Below are positions 44,055 to 53,307 of a stretch of DNA of 64,000 nucleotides, piece by piece (the first letter of the stretch is position 1; each line of letters opens with the position of its first letter). The notes below the pieces were generated by a model. That model saw only the letters and a list, made by a program, of their open reading frames with translations, was not told where the DNA came from and searched no databases. This DNA comes from AC-32 sp963717475 (GTDB lineage: Bacteria; Actinomycetota; Thermoleophilia; Gaiellales; Gaiellaceae). The DNA is taken from NCBI GenBank assembly GCA_963717475.1, contig OY970337.1:2418001-2482000 (forward strand), read 5' to 3'. The translations under genes were made by a program, and so were the position numbers.

Positions 44055-45412
44055 TGACGGATCGAAAGAAGCTGATCCTGGTCGTCATCGACGGTCTCAC
44101 GCCGGACGTCTTCGAAGAAGCCGTCGAGACCGGCTCTGCCCCCGCGCTCGCGTTTCTCGCCGAGCACGGCAGCTACGCGCGCGGCGTCTCCGCGTTCCCG
44201 TCGCTGACCCCGGTCTGCCTGAGCACGCTCGCGACCGGCGCGCAGCCCGACGTCCACCACATTCCGCACCTCGTCTGGTGGCACCGCGGCGAGCGCCGCC
44301 TCGTCGAGTACGGCTCCTCGTTCGCCGCGATCCGCGCGGCGGGCACGCGCCGCTCGATCCTCGACGCGATCTTCAACATGAACGAGCAGCACCTCTCGCA
44401 CGACGCCGTGACCGTCTACGAGGCGCTCGAGGACGCCGGCCTCACCGCCGCCGCGGTCAACGTGACGTGCTACCGCGGCCGCACGCGCCACCGTTCGCTG
44501 CTGCGCGGGATGGCGCGCCCCGCGTTCGGCCCGAAGCGCTTCTTCTTCTACAACCTCTTCGAGTCGGATGTGACCGGCGCGCCGGTGGCGATCCTCGGCC
44601 GGTCGGGCGGCTCGATCGACGCCTACGCGGCGGCGGTCGGTCGCTGGCTCGTGACCCGCGACGGGTTCGACTTCCTCTTCTACTACCTGCCGGACTACGA
44701 CTTCGCCTCGCACGCGCTCGGGCCGGGCGCGTCACAGGAGGCGCTCGCGCGCAGCGACGCGGCGGTGGCGGCGCTGATCGAGGCGGCCGGCGGGCCGGAC
44801 GAGTTCCTCGAGCGCTACGCCGTGATCGCGTGCTCGGACCACGGCCAGACCCGCGTCGAGCAGGCGGTGTCGCTCCAGGCCGCGTACGAGGGCGTCGAGC
44901 ACCTCGTCGTGGCCGCGTCCAACCGGGCCGGCCAGGCCTACCGGCTCCAGGGCTGTCGCGAGGAGCCCGCAGAGCTGGCGCGCCGGCTCGACGGCAGCGA
45001 GGCTGCGAGCGTCGTCCTCTACCGCGAGGACGGCGAGGCGGTGGCCCGTCGAGGCGGCGAGGAGCTTCGCTTCGCCCTCGAGGACGGCGCATGGAAGACG
45101 AGCGGCGACCTCGCGATCCTCGACCAGCCCGACGCGCTCGAGCGGGCCTGGTGCGCGCTCGCCAACCCGAACGCAGGCGACGTGCTCGTCTCGCCCCCGG
45201 CCGGCGTGGAGTTCCTCGACCTCGCCGGGCGCGGCCATCTCGGCGGCGGCAGCCACGGCTCGCTCGACGCGGCCGACTCCGAGGTCCCCTTCTTGACCGT
45301 CGGGCTCGACGGACGCGTCCCGCGGCGAATCGCGGACGTGGCCCCGCTCGCGCTCACGCACTTCGGGGTGGAGCTGCCCGCCTATGCGCGGCCTCTCGCC
45401 GATGCGGCCTGA
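44054..45412 (+). CDS. Type I phosphodiesterase/nucleotide pyrophosphatase-like enzyme
   Basis: 452 residues of the alkaline-phosphatase superfamily. Metal ligand Asp13 is in LVVIDGLTPD, the probable nucleophile Thr52 in FPSLTPVCLST, further ligands in YLPDYDFASHALG, CSDHGQ and GGGSHGS, so the two-zinc site is complete. It would hydrolyse phosphodiester or phosphonate bonds. No signal peptide is seen. GTG at 44054; the 3' end overlaps pcm by 11 bp. Confidence 0.88.
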   Translation: MTDRKKLILVVIDGLTPDVFEEAVETGSAPALAFLAEHGSYARGVSAFPSLTPVCLSTLATGAQPDVHHIPHLVWWHRGERRLVEYGSSFAAIRAAGTRRSILDAIFNMNEQHLSHDAVTVYEALEDAGLTAAAVNVTCYRGRTRHRSLLRGMARPAFGPKRFFFYNLFESDVTGAPVAILGRSGGSIDAYAAAVGRWLVTRDGFDFLFYYLPDYDFASHALGPGASQEALARSDAAVAALIEAAGGPDEFLERYAVIACSDHGQTRVEQAVSLQAAYEGVEHLVVAASNRAGQAYRLQGCREEPAELARRLDGSEAASVVLYREDGEAVARRGGEELRFALEDGAWKTSGDLAILDQPDALERAWCALANPNAGDVLVSPPAGVEFLDLAGRGHLGGGSHGSLDAADSEVPFLTVGLDGRVPRRIADVAPLALTHFGVELPAYARPLADAA

Positions 45413-46052
45413 CGACCCCGCGAGTGCGCGCCGCGAGATGGTCGAGCGCCAGCTGCGTCGCCGCGACATCGCCGACGAGGACGTCCTCCGCGCCCTGGAG
45501 CGCGTTCCGCGCGAGACCTTCGTCGGCAAGCGCGAGCGGCGGCGCGCCTTCGACGACGCGGCGCTGCCGATCGGCTGCGGGCAGACGATCTCGCAGCCGT
45601 ACATGGTCGCCCGCATCTGCGAGGCGCTCGCAGTCCGCCCGGGTCAGCTGATCCTCGATGTCGGGACCGGCTCGGGCTACCAGGCCGCGGTGCTCGCCGA
45701 GCTCGGCGCGGACGTCGTCACGATCGAGCGGATCGCCGAGCTGGCGGAGCAGGCGCGCGCGACCCTCGCCGCTGCCGGCTACCCGCAGGTCGAGGTCGTC
45801 GTCGGCGACGGGACGCTCGGCGTCCCCGGGCGCGCCCCGTTCGACGGGATCGCCGTCGCTGCGGCAGCGCCCGAGCTGCCGCACACGCTCTACGAGCAGC
45901 TGCGCCAGGGCGGCCGGCTCGTCGTGCCGATCGGCGGCCACCGCGCGCAGAGGCTCGAGGTGATCGTCCGCAGCCCCGAGGGCCCCGCCGTGATCCACTC
46001 GGTTCCGTGCCGGTTCGTGCCCCTCGTCGGCACGGAGGGCTTCGCGAGGTGA
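45402..46052 (+). CDS. pcm: Protein-L-isoaspartate O-methyltransferase
   Basis: 216 residues. AdoMet motif I is LDVGTGSGYQAAVLAE at about 85-100. The family blocks are VPRETFVGKRERRRAFDDAALPIGCGQTISQPYMVARI and APFDGIAVAAAAPELPHTLYEQLRQGGRLVVPIG. It repairs isoaspartyl residues in aged proteins. ATG at 45402. Overlaps the phosphodiesterase gene by 11 bp and the acylphosphatase gene by 4 bp. Confidence 0.93.
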   Translation: MRPDDPASARREMVERQLRRRDIADEDVLRALERVPRETFVGKRERRRAFDDAALPIGCGQTISQPYMVARICEALAVRPGQLILDVGTGSGYQAAVLAELGADVVTIERIAELAEQARATLAAAGYPQVEVVVGDGTLGVPGRAPFDGIAVAAAAPELPHTLYEQLRQGGRLVVPIGGHRAQRLEVIVRSPEGPAVIHSVPCRFVPLVGTEGFAR

Positions 46053-46321
46053 GCGTCCGCCGCGTGCGCGTGCTCGTCCGCGGCCGCGTGCAGGGCGTCT
46101 TCTTCCGGGCCGAGGCCCGCGCGCGGGCCGAGTCGCTCGGCCTTTCAGGCTCGGTGCGGAACCTGGCGGATGGAGCGGTCGAGGCCGTCTTCGAGGGCGA
46201 TCCCGAGCGCGTCGAGTCGCTGGTCGCCTGGTGCAGGCGCGGCCCGGAGGGAGCGAGTGTCGAGGACGTCCAGGTCTCGTCCGAGGAACCGACGGGCGAG
46301 CGCGGCTTCGACGTTCGCTAG
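46049..46321 (+). CDS. acyP: Acylphosphatase
   Basis: 90 residues, the normal size. VRVLVRGRVQGVFFRAEARARAESLGLSG carries the phosphate-binding Arg20, and GSVRNLADGAVEAVFEG the catalytic Asn38. Hydrolyses carboxyl-phosphates such as acetyl-phosphate-like groups. GTG at 46049 overlaps the pcm stop. Confidence 0.93.
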   Translation: MSVRRVRVLVRGRVQGVFFRAEARARAESLGLSGSVRNLADGAVEAVFEGDPERVESLVAWCRRGPEGASVEDVQVSSEEPTGERGFDVR

Positions 46322-46332
46322 GCTCGCCGGCC

Positions 46333-46788
46333 ATGCGCAGCTCGCCAGCAGCCCGCAGCTCGCCAGCAGCCGCCGCCACGCGCTCGCGCGCCGGCCAGGC
46401 GCTGCGCCGCCGGCGCAACTGGGTCCAGCTGGCGAAGTTCTCGGCCGTCGGCGCGAGCGGCTACGTCGTCAACCTCGTCGTCTACACCGCGCTGCTCGAG
46501 GGCGCGGGCCTCCACTACGCGCTCGCCGCGACCTGCTCGTTCGTCGTCGCGGTCACGAACAACTACACGTGGAACCGGCTCTGGACGTTCCACAACGAGC
46601 GAGGCCACGTCGGCTGGCAGGGGCTGCGCTTCCTGATCGTCGCGCTCGTCGCGTACGGCGCGAACCTCGCGATCCTCGCCGTGTTCGTCGAGTCGGGCGT
46701 CGACAAGATCCTCTCGCAGGCCATCGCGGTCGTCCTCGTCACGCCTCTGAATTTCCTCGGCAACAAGCTCTGGTCTTTCCGCCGATAA
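46333..46788 (+). CDS. GtrA-family membrane protein
   Basis: 151 residues with four helices: KFSAVGASGYVVNLVVYTALL, AATCSFVVAVTNNYTWNRLWTFHN, LRFLIVALVAYGANLAILAVFV, QAIAVVLVTPLNFLGNKLWSFRR. GtrA proteins help flip polyprenol-linked sugars. The two glycosyltransferase genes that follow fit this role. ATG at 46333. Confidence 0.9.
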   Translation: MRSSPAARSSPAAAATRSRAGQALRRRRNWVQLAKFSAVGASGYVVNLVVYTALLEGAGLHYALAATCSFVVAVTNNYTWNRLWTFHNERGHVGWQGLRFLIVALVAYGANLAILAVFVESGVDKILSQAIAVVLVTPLNFLGNKLWSFRR

Positions 46789-46797
46789 CCTGATCGC

Positions 46798-48546
46798 ATG
46801 GCTCGGGCCCTCGCCCTCGCGGCCGTGCTCGCGCTCGCGGCTCCCGCGCTCGCCCATGCCACGGGCAAGCCTCTGCCTGCGGGGCTGAACCCGCCCTCGC
46901 CGCGGCTGACGAAAGCCCAGGCGACCCGCATCTTCCTCGAGTACCCGAAGGTCAGGTCGTGGCTCGACCGCTACCCGACGACCAACCGCAGCGTCGACAC
47001 GACCTTCAAGAAGAGCGTCTGGACGGTGAGCGTCTGGTCGGGGCCAGGCCGGCGAGATCGCGACGGGCAAGGTCGATGACACCAGCGGCGCGGTCACCGA
47101 GGCCTGGACCGGCCCGCAGGTCGCGTGGAAGATGGCGCGCGGCTCGCCCGGGGCGTTCGGCGGCAAGGACGTCAACAGCGTCCCGCTCTGGCTCGGCTTC
47201 TGCGCGCTCTTCCTCTTGGGCCTCGCCGACCTGCGGCGGCCGCTGAGTCTCCGCAACCTCGACCTGCTCGCCCTGCTTTCGTTCTCCGTCTCCCTCTGGT
47301 ACTTCAACCGCGGCGACGTCTTCACGAGCGTCCCGCTGGCCTATCCGCCCATGATCTACCTGCTCGGGCGAATGGTCTGGAGCGCCGGCCGGGGGCGCCT
47401 GCGGACCGGCGCCGTGCCGGTCTGGCCGGTCTGGGCGCTCGCGGCTGCGGCCGTGTTCGCGGGCGGTTTCCGCATCGGCCTCAACCTCCAGTCGTCCAAC
47501 GTGATCGACGTCGGCTACTCGGGCGTGGTCGGCGCCGACCGGATCGCGCACGGCCAGGTTCCGTACGGCAACTTCCCGGTCGAGGGCTCGCGCAAGGCGT
47601 GCGGTCCCGCCGACTCGGAGGGAGAGATCCGCAACCGGATCCAGGAGAACGGCCGCTGCGAGTCGGCCAACCCGGAAGGCGACACGTACGGGCCCGTCGC
47701 GTACGAGGCCTACCTGCCCGGCTACGCGATTCTCGGCTGGAGCGGCAAGTGGGACGACCTCCCGGCTGCCCACTTCAGCTCGATCTTCTTCGAGCTGCTC
47801 TGTGTCTTCGGCGTGGGACTCGTCGGGCTCCGCTTCGGAGGCACCCGGCTGGCGGTCACGCTCGCCTTCGCGTGGCTCGCCTACCCCTTCACGCTCTACG
47901 CGTCGAGCTCGAACACGAACGACTCGCTCGCCACCGCTCTTCCTGATCTGGGGCTTCTGGCTCGTGACCTCACCCGCGGCCCGCGGCGCGGCGGTCGCGC
48001 TCTCGGGCTGGACGAAGTTCGCCCCGCTCGTCGTTGCGCCGCTCTGGGCCTCGTACCCGGAGCCGTTGAAGCGCCCGCGGGAGAAGGCGATCTTCGTCGC
48101 GGCGTTCCTCGCCGCCAGCGCGGTCGCGTTCTCGATCCTCCTGCTCGACGGCCACCCGCTCCACGCGGCGCACGTCTTCTGGACGAGGACGCTCGGCTGG
48201 CAGATCGGGCGCGACTCGCCGTTCTCGCTCTGGGACTGGCGCCAGTACCACGCCGGCCTGCCGGACCTGCAGGTCGGTTCAGCGCGTCCTCGAAGGCCTC
48301 CTGATCGCCGGGGCGATCGCGTCATACTTCCTGCCGCGCCGCAAGTCGCCGCTGCAGCTGGCTGCGCTCACGGCCGCGCTCCTGCTCGGCTTCCAGCTCG
48401 TCCTGACACACTGGTCCTACCTCTACCTGCCGTGGTTCTTCCCCTTCGCAGCCTTCGCAGTGCTGGCGCCCGTCCCGGAGCGCGCGCCGGCGCCCGCCTA
48501 CCAGCCGCTTGAGCGTCCTCGCCAGGAGCTCGTCGGCGTCGATTGA
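46798..48546 (+). CDS. Polytopic glycosyltransferase (GT87/DUF2029-like), three frame breaks
   Basis: About 581 residues when rejoined. It opens with a signal-like segment and a periplasm-type domain (TTNRSVDTTFKKSVWTVSVWSG), then ten or so helices. Around the second loop is GADRIAHGQVPYGNFPVEG, the donor-lipid motif of GT-C enzymes, and TNDSLAT. One extra base each at about 47046 (GGGG-C-CAGG), 47940 (CTT-C-CTG) and 48277 (GTC-G-GTT) breaks the frame. It would move mannose or another sugar from a polyprenyl phosphate onto a surface glycan. The next gene starts inside its last 38 bp. Confidence 0.75.
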
Positions 48547-49741
48547 CCCGCGCAGGGTCTTCTACGCGGCCCTGGCAGCGCTCGTCGTCTCGCTGACCCT
48601 CCTCCACTTCGGCTTCTATCAGCACCGGTTGATCATCGACACGGTCGAGTACCACCGCTACGGGACGGCGATCGCCCACGGCGACGTGCCCTACCGCGAC
48701 TTTCGCATCGAGTACCCGCCGGGCGCGCTGCCGATGTTCGCGCTGCCTGCGGTCGGGAAGCCGGGGTTCAGCCAGTACCAGCGGCGGTTCCAGGTGCTGC
48801 TCGGCGTCCTGGCCGGCGCGACGCTGCTCGGGATGGCCTCGGTGCTGGTCTCCCTCGGCGCGACGACGACGCGGCTGGGGGGCGCGCTCGGCTTCTTCGC
48901 GCTCTCGCCGCTCGTGCTCGGCTCGGTCGTGATCTACCGCTACGACCTCTGGCCGGCTGCGCTCGCCGTGGCCGGGCTGGCGGGGATTCTCGCCGGGCGC
49001 GAGCGCTGGGGATTTGCCTCCCTCGGGCTCGGAATCGCCGCGAAGATCTTCCCGGCGGTGATCGTCCCGACCGCGCTCGCGTACGTCTGGCGGACGCGCG
49101 GGCGCCGCGAGGCGCTCGTCTGCCTCGGGATCGCCGCTGCGGTGGTGGCGGTCTTCGTCGTGCCCTTTCTCGCGGTCGCGCCGCACGGCTTCTGGGAGAG
49201 CATCCGCCGCCAGGCGTCCCGTCCGCTGCAGATCGAGAGCCTCGGCTCGGGGTTCCTGCTCGCGGCGCACCAGGTCGGCGGGCTCCATCTCGACGTGGTC
49301 ACGAGCCACGGGTCGCAGAACCTCGCCGGCTCCCTGCCCGGGGGGCTCGGCGCCGTCGAGACCGCGCTGCTCGTGCTGAGCCTGCTCGCGATCTGGGCTC
49401 TGGCCGCGCGCGCGCCCGCGACCCCGGAGCGGCTCGTTCGCTACTCGGCCGCGGCGGTGACGGCCTTCGTCGCGTTCGACAAGGTGCTCTCGCCGCAGTT
49501 CATGATCTGGCTGATCCCGCTGGTGCCCCTCGTCGGCGGCAGGCGCGGGCTCGTCGCGTCGGCGCTGCTGGGCCTCGCGCTGCTGCTCACGCAGCTGTGG
49601 TTCCCGATCCGCTACTGGGACCTGGTCCTGCAGCTGAAGGCGTTTCCGTCCTGGGCGGTGCTCGCGCGCGACGTCGCCCTGGTCGCGCTGCTCGCGGTGC
49701 TGCTCGTCAGGGGACGGGAACCCGAACCGCTTCGCAGCTGA
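48509..49741 (+). CDS. Polyprenol-phosphate-dependent glycosyltransferase (GT87/DUF2029-like)
   Basis: 410 residues, about ten helices. After TM1, EYHRYGTAIAHGDVPYRDFRIEYPPGALPMF is the conserved GT-C luminal loop with Tyr and Glu/Asp. FALSPLVLGSVVIYRYDLWPAALAVAGL and KIFPAVIVPTALAYVW follow. TTG at 48509, within the end of the previous transferase gene. Convergent 35-bp overlap with the YmdB-like gene. The pair probably builds an arabinan/mannan-like glycolipid. Confidence 0.84.
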   Translation: MSVLARSSSASIDPRRVFYAALAALVVSLTLLHFGFYQHRLIIDTVEYHRYGTAIAHGDVPYRDFRIEYPPGALPMFALPAVGKPGFSQYQRRFQVLLGVLAGATLLGMASVLVSLGATTTRLGGALGFFALSPLVLGSVVIYRYDLWPAALAVAGLAGILAGRERWGFASLGLGIAAKIFPAVIVPTALAYVWRTRGRREALVCLGIAAAVVAVFVVPFLAVAPHGFWESIRRQASRPLQIESLGSGFLLAAHQVGGLHLDVVTSHGSQNLAGSLPGGLGAVETALLVLSLLAIWALAARAPATPERLVRYSAAAVTAFVAFDKVLSPQFMIWLIPLVPLVGGRRGLVASALLGLALLLTQLWFPIRYWDLVLQLKAFPSWAVLARDVALVALLAVLLVRGREPEPLRS

Positions 49742-50486
49742 GCGCGCGCCCTTCGGGGTCGCACTCGACGAGCGCGCCCTCGATCCGGACGCCGCCGGAA
49801 GCGGGCTCGAACCGGACCGGCATCCCCGTGCGCATCCGCCGGATCGCGAGCTCCGCCTTGACGCCGATCACCGAGTCGTGCGGGCCCGTCATGCCGGCGT
49901 CCGTGATCGCCGCGGTGCCCCCCGCCTGGACGCGCGCGTCGCTCGTCTGGACGTGCGTGTGCGTGCCGATCACCGCGGTGACGCGGCCGTCCAGCACCCG
50001 GGCGAGGGCGATCTTCTCGCTCGTCGCCTCGGCGTGGAAGTCGACCACGATCACGTTCGCCTGCGAGCGAGCCTGATCGACGAGGTCGTCCACGAGCTCG
50101 AACGGGCCGACCGGCGTCTGCATGAAGAGGCTGCCCTGCAGGTTGACGACCGCGACCGGCGTTCCGTCTTCCGCAGGCACGACCACGAGCCCGCGCCCGG
50201 GGGCCGAGGCGCCGAGGTTGGCCGGCCGCACCACCCGCTCGGCGCCGTCGAGGTAGTCGTTGATCTCGCGCCGGCGCCAGACGTGATTGCCGAGCGTGAG
50301 CACGTCGGCCCCGGCGGCGAGGAGCCGCTCGGCGAGCCGCGGCGTGATTCCGGCGCCGTCGGCGACGTTCTCGCCGTTGACGACGCAGAAGCCCACGCCC
50401 AACTCCTCCTTGAGCCGTGCGAGGCGCTCTTCGACCGCAGCACGGCCAGGCGTGCCGAAGACGTCGGCGACGAAGAGGATCTTCAG
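49707..50486 (-). CDS. YmdB/TIGR00282-type metallophosphodiesterase
   Basis: About 259 residues. The calcineurin-like site is complete: FVADVFGTPGR, VVNGENVADGAG, TLGNHVWRRREI, VVDFHAEATSEK, IGTHTHVQTSD. YmdB family enzymes hydrolyse cyclic nucleotides, including 2',3'-cAMP. The first canonical start (GTG at 50402) would delete the first metal ligand; the frame continues to CTG 50486 just after the upstream stop, which I take as the start with caution. Probably co-transcribed with the M23-like gene. Confidence 0.86.
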   Translation of the reverse strand: MKILFVADVFGTPGRAAVEERLARLKEELGVGFCVVNGENVADGAGITPRLAERLLAAGADVLTLGNHVWRRREINDYLDGAERVVRPANLGASAPGRGLVVVPAEDGTPVAVVNLQGSLFMQTPVGPFELVDDLVDQARSQANVIVVDFHAEATSEKIALARVLDGRVTAVIGTHTHVQTSDARVQAGGTAAITDAGMTGPHDSVIGVKAELAIRRMRTGMPVRFEPASGGVRIEGALVECDPEGRALSCEAVRVPVP

Positions 50487-51277
50487 CGCCGCGTTCCTAG
50501 GGCGACAGGGCGGCGGCGTTGTGCACGGACATGCGAGACGTGGTTGCCCGAGTCCGCGGTGAAGTGTGAGAGCGCCTGGCGCTCGACCCCGGCGACGTTC
50601 ACGACCGTGCCGATCTTCGAGGTCGTCGCGGCGACCGTCGAGCCGACCGTCAGGCTCGGGTCAGGCCGCAGGTGCGTCAGCGAGACGACGAACGACGGGC
50701 TGCCCGTCGGCTGGATGTCGATGCGGGCGCCGTAGGTCTTGCCGTCGAGCACGAAGGGCGTGATCCCCACGATCGTCCCGTCGACGGGTGAGTAGACGTC
50801 GGTCCCCGGCGTGGCCCCGACGTCGAGAGCTGCGGTGGACGGGCCCGTGCCGCCCTCGACGACGTAGTAGCGGATTCCGCTCCTGCCGCCGCCGAAGAGC
50901 TTGTGGACGAGCCGCCCGACGAGACCCTGGTTGCCCTGATGCCCGACCGGGTCGAGCGCGAGCGCGCCGTCACCCGACGCGTGGTAGCCGATCGCCGTCA
51001 CGCGGCTCTGCGCGATCGGCAGGTCGAGCCGGAGGGCGCCCTGCATCGCCACGACCTGAGGCCGCGGCGGCCCGGACGGCAGCAGCCGCGCGGCTGGCGC
51101 GGGCGCCGTCGTCGCGACCGGAGACGGACGCGCGGAGCCGAACGCCGTCAGAAGCAGCGTGATCAGGACCACAGCGGCCAGAAGCAAAAGGCCCACCACT
51201 CGTCTCTTGCGGCGTGCGGCAGCCGCCTCCGCCCGCCGTCGTCGCACCGCAAGTGCGTGCCCGGAGGGTGGTGACAT
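50483..51277 (-). CDS. Membrane-anchored M23/LytM-like protein, metal ligands missing
   Basis: About 264 residues. A TM anchor (VVGLLLLAAVVLITLLLTAFG) precedes a linker and a LytM-like beta domain: TAALDVGATPGTDVYSPVDGTIVGI and VVSLTHLRPDPSLTVGSTV. The order matches M23 domains, but the zinc ligands (HxxxxxxxD and HxH) are not present as such, so it is probably not a peptidase. The last residues may be off: one extra C near 50531 would restore an earlier TAG at 50497-50499. ATG at 51277. Confidence 0.72.
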   Translation of the reverse strand: MSPPSGHALAVRRRRAEAAAARRKRRVVGLLLLAAVVLITLLLTAFGSARPSPVATTAPAPAARLLPSGPPRPQVVAMQGALRLDLPIAQSRVTAIGYHASGDGALALDPVGHQGNQGLVGRLVHKLFGGGRSGIRYYVVEGGTGPSTAALDVGATPGTDVYSPVDGTIVGITPFVLDGKTYGARIDIQPTGSPSFVVSLTHLRPDPSLTVGSTVAATTSKIGTVVNVAGVERQALSHFTADSGNHVSHVRAQRRRPVALGTRR

Positions 51278-51421
51278 CCGGGGCACCGTAACGCAGGTCG
51301 TCCGAGCCTGCAACGAGTGGTGCGGGTCGAGTGCCACGGAGCCCTCGGACAGGAAGTCCCAGTCCCACGCAGGGGGCCGGGAGGGCCGAAGCTGTATTAC
51401 CTGCGCGCTACGATTGGCGGC

Positions 51422-52642
51422 ATGGCCGGGCCCTCCGCCGTGGCGGCGAAGATCCAGGTTCCGCGCTGGATCCAGCTGGTCGGGCTTCCGCTGGTGCTGC
51501 TGTTCCTGTGGGTGGTGGCGGGCGCGGCGCGTCACGTCGTCTTCCTCTTCCTGATCGCCGCCCTGATCGCGTTCCTGCTGAACCCGCTCGTGCGCGGGCT
51601 GACACGCGTCTGGATCCCGCGTGGGTTCGGCGTGGCAATCGTGTACGTGGGGTTCGTGGCCATCATCGTCGCCGCGGCCGCCGCGATCGGCACCGTCGTC
51701 GTGAACCAGACGAAATCGAGCGCGAGCCGCGTGGACGACTACTTTACGGTCGCCCACGGACGCCCATACCAGACCCATGCGTACCGCGACGTCGACCGCT
51801 TCCAGCAGTGGCTCGACTCCCACCGGCTGAGCTCGATCAAGGTCCGCCAGCAGGGCCACGACCTCGTCAACCGGATTCGCAAGAAGGACGTCTCGAAGTA
51901 CACCGGCAAGGTCATCGACTTCGTCGAGGGGGCGGCGATCGGCACGCTCAAGTTTCTCTTCAGCCTCGTCCTCGTAATCGTGGTCTCGATCTACATGCTG
52001 CTCGACATGCCGCGACTGGCACGCGTCGTGGACCGGCGCTTCCCGCCCCATCCGGGCTCGCCGTCGCTGCTCCCGGGGATCGAGCGCTCGCTCGCCAGCT
52101 ACGTGCGCGGCCAGTTCCTGCTCTCGCTGATCATCGGAACGAGCGCGGGGCTGGGGCTCTGGCTGCTCGGGACGTTCGGGTGGGTCCCGGGCGCGGACCG
52201 CTACGCCGTTCTCTTCGGCGCGTGGGTCGCGATCACCGAGCTGATCCCGTACCTCGGGCCGTGGCTCGGCGCGATCCCGCCGCTCCTGTACGCGCTCGTC
52301 GTGCATCCGGTCTCGGCCATCTGGGTCGGCCTGCTCTTCCTCGGGATCCACCAGATCGAGGGTCACGTCGTCGTGCCGAATGTGATGGGGAGCGCGCTTC
52401 GCCTGCATCCGCTGCTCGTGATCTTCGGCCTGCTCGCCGGGGGCGAGATCTACGGGCTGCCCGGCGCGCTGGTGGCCCTGCCGCTGCTCGCGGCGGCGCG
52501 GGCGATCTGGGAATTCTTCAGCGAGCGGGTAACGCTGGAGTCGTGGCAGGAAGGCGGGGCAGTTCCGGTGGAGGTGGAGGCCGACACGCGGCCCGTGGCC
52601 CCGGTTCCGCCCGCGGACCCGCCGGCCGCAGCGAGCCGGTGA
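51422..52642 (+). CDS. AI-2E family (TqsA/PerM-like) transporter
   Basis: 406 residues, eight helices in the family order. RHVVFLFLIAALIAFLLNPLVRGL comes first. A large loop follows, then SLASYVRGQFLLSLIIGTSAGLGLWLL, AWVAITELIPYLGPWLGAIPPLL and EGHVVVPNVMGSALRLHPLLVIFGLLAGGEIYGLPGALVALP. Members export autoinducer-2 or ions; substrate here unknown. ATG at 51422 and overlap with the ABC ATPase gene (GTGA). Confidence 0.9.
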   Translation: MAGPSAVAAKIQVPRWIQLVGLPLVLLFLWVVAGAARHVVFLFLIAALIAFLLNPLVRGLTRVWIPRGFGVAIVYVGFVAIIVAAAAAIGTVVVNQTKSSASRVDDYFTVAHGRPYQTHAYRDVDRFQQWLDSHRLSSIKVRQQGHDLVNRIRKKDVSKYTGKVIDFVEGAAIGTLKFLFSLVLVIVVSIYMLLDMPRLARVVDRRFPPHPGSPSLLPGIERSLASYVRGQFLLSLIIGTSAGLGLWLLGTFGWVPGADRYAVLFGAWVAITELIPYLGPWLGAIPPLLYALVVHPVSAIWVGLLFLGIHQIEGHVVVPNVMGSALRLHPLLVIFGLLAGGEIYGLPGALVALPLLAAARAIWEFFSERVTLESWQEGGAVPVEVEADTRPVAPVPPADPPAAASR

Positions 52643-53307
52643 GCTCGCGCCAGCTGCTTCTCGCCGCGCGCGGCGCGGGCCGCCGCTTCGGCCAGAAGAC
52701 CGCGCTCGAGCCCGCCGAGCTCGAGATCTACGGGGGCGACGCGCTCGCGCTCGTCGGCCCGAACGGGGCCGGCAAGTCGACGCTGCTGGCGATTCTCGCC
52801 GGGGCACTCGAGGCGAGCACCGGCGGGGTCGAGCGGCGGAAGGGCGTGCGCGTCGGCTGGGCGCCGCAGAGACCGGCGCAGTACGGACGGCTCTCGGCGA
52901 GGGAGAACATCGAGCTGTTCGCGCGCCTCGAGGGCGAGGCTGACCCGGCCGGCGTCGCCGGACAGCTGCTCCGCGAGTTCGACCTCCCCGGCGAGCCTCA
53001 GCCCAGCGCGAACCTCTCCGTCGGCAACCGCCAGCGCGTCAACCTGGCGATCGCCTTCCTCGGCAGCCCTGACGTCCTCCTCCTCGATGAGCCCACAGCC
53101 GCTCTCGACCCCGGGCAGCGGGGCAGGCTCTGGGAGCGCTGCGACGCCCTGCGTGAGGCGGGCGGCGCCGTCGTCTTCGCGACGCAGAACCTCGACGAGG
53201 TCGAGCGAAAGGCCGACGCTGTCGCCGCCCTGCGCGACGGCCGGATCGTCTTCTCCGGCACCGTCGAAGAGTACGACCGGGCCCAGGCAGACACTCTCTT
53301 CGCATGA
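52639..53307 (+). CDS. ABC transporter ATP-binding protein
   Basis: 222 residues. Walker A GPNGAGKST is at 40-48, the Q-loop in APQRPAQYG, and Walker B in VLLLDEPTAALD. The signature is LSVGNRQRVNLA, a change from LSGGQ. H-loop is replaced by Gln (FATQNLDEV). It drives the permease encoded next. GTG overlaps the AI-2E stop; the end overlaps the permease ATG. Confidence 0.9.
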   Translation: MSSRQLLLAARGAGRRFGQKTALEPAELEIYGGDALALVGPNGAGKSTLLAILAGALEASTGGVERRKGVRVGWAPQRPAQYGRLSARENIELFARLEGEADPAGVAGQLLREFDLPGEPQPSANLSVGNRQRVNLAIAFLGSPDVLLLDEPTAALDPGQRGRLWERCDALREAGGAVVFATQNLDEVERKADAVAALRDGRIVFSGTVEEYDRAQADTLFA

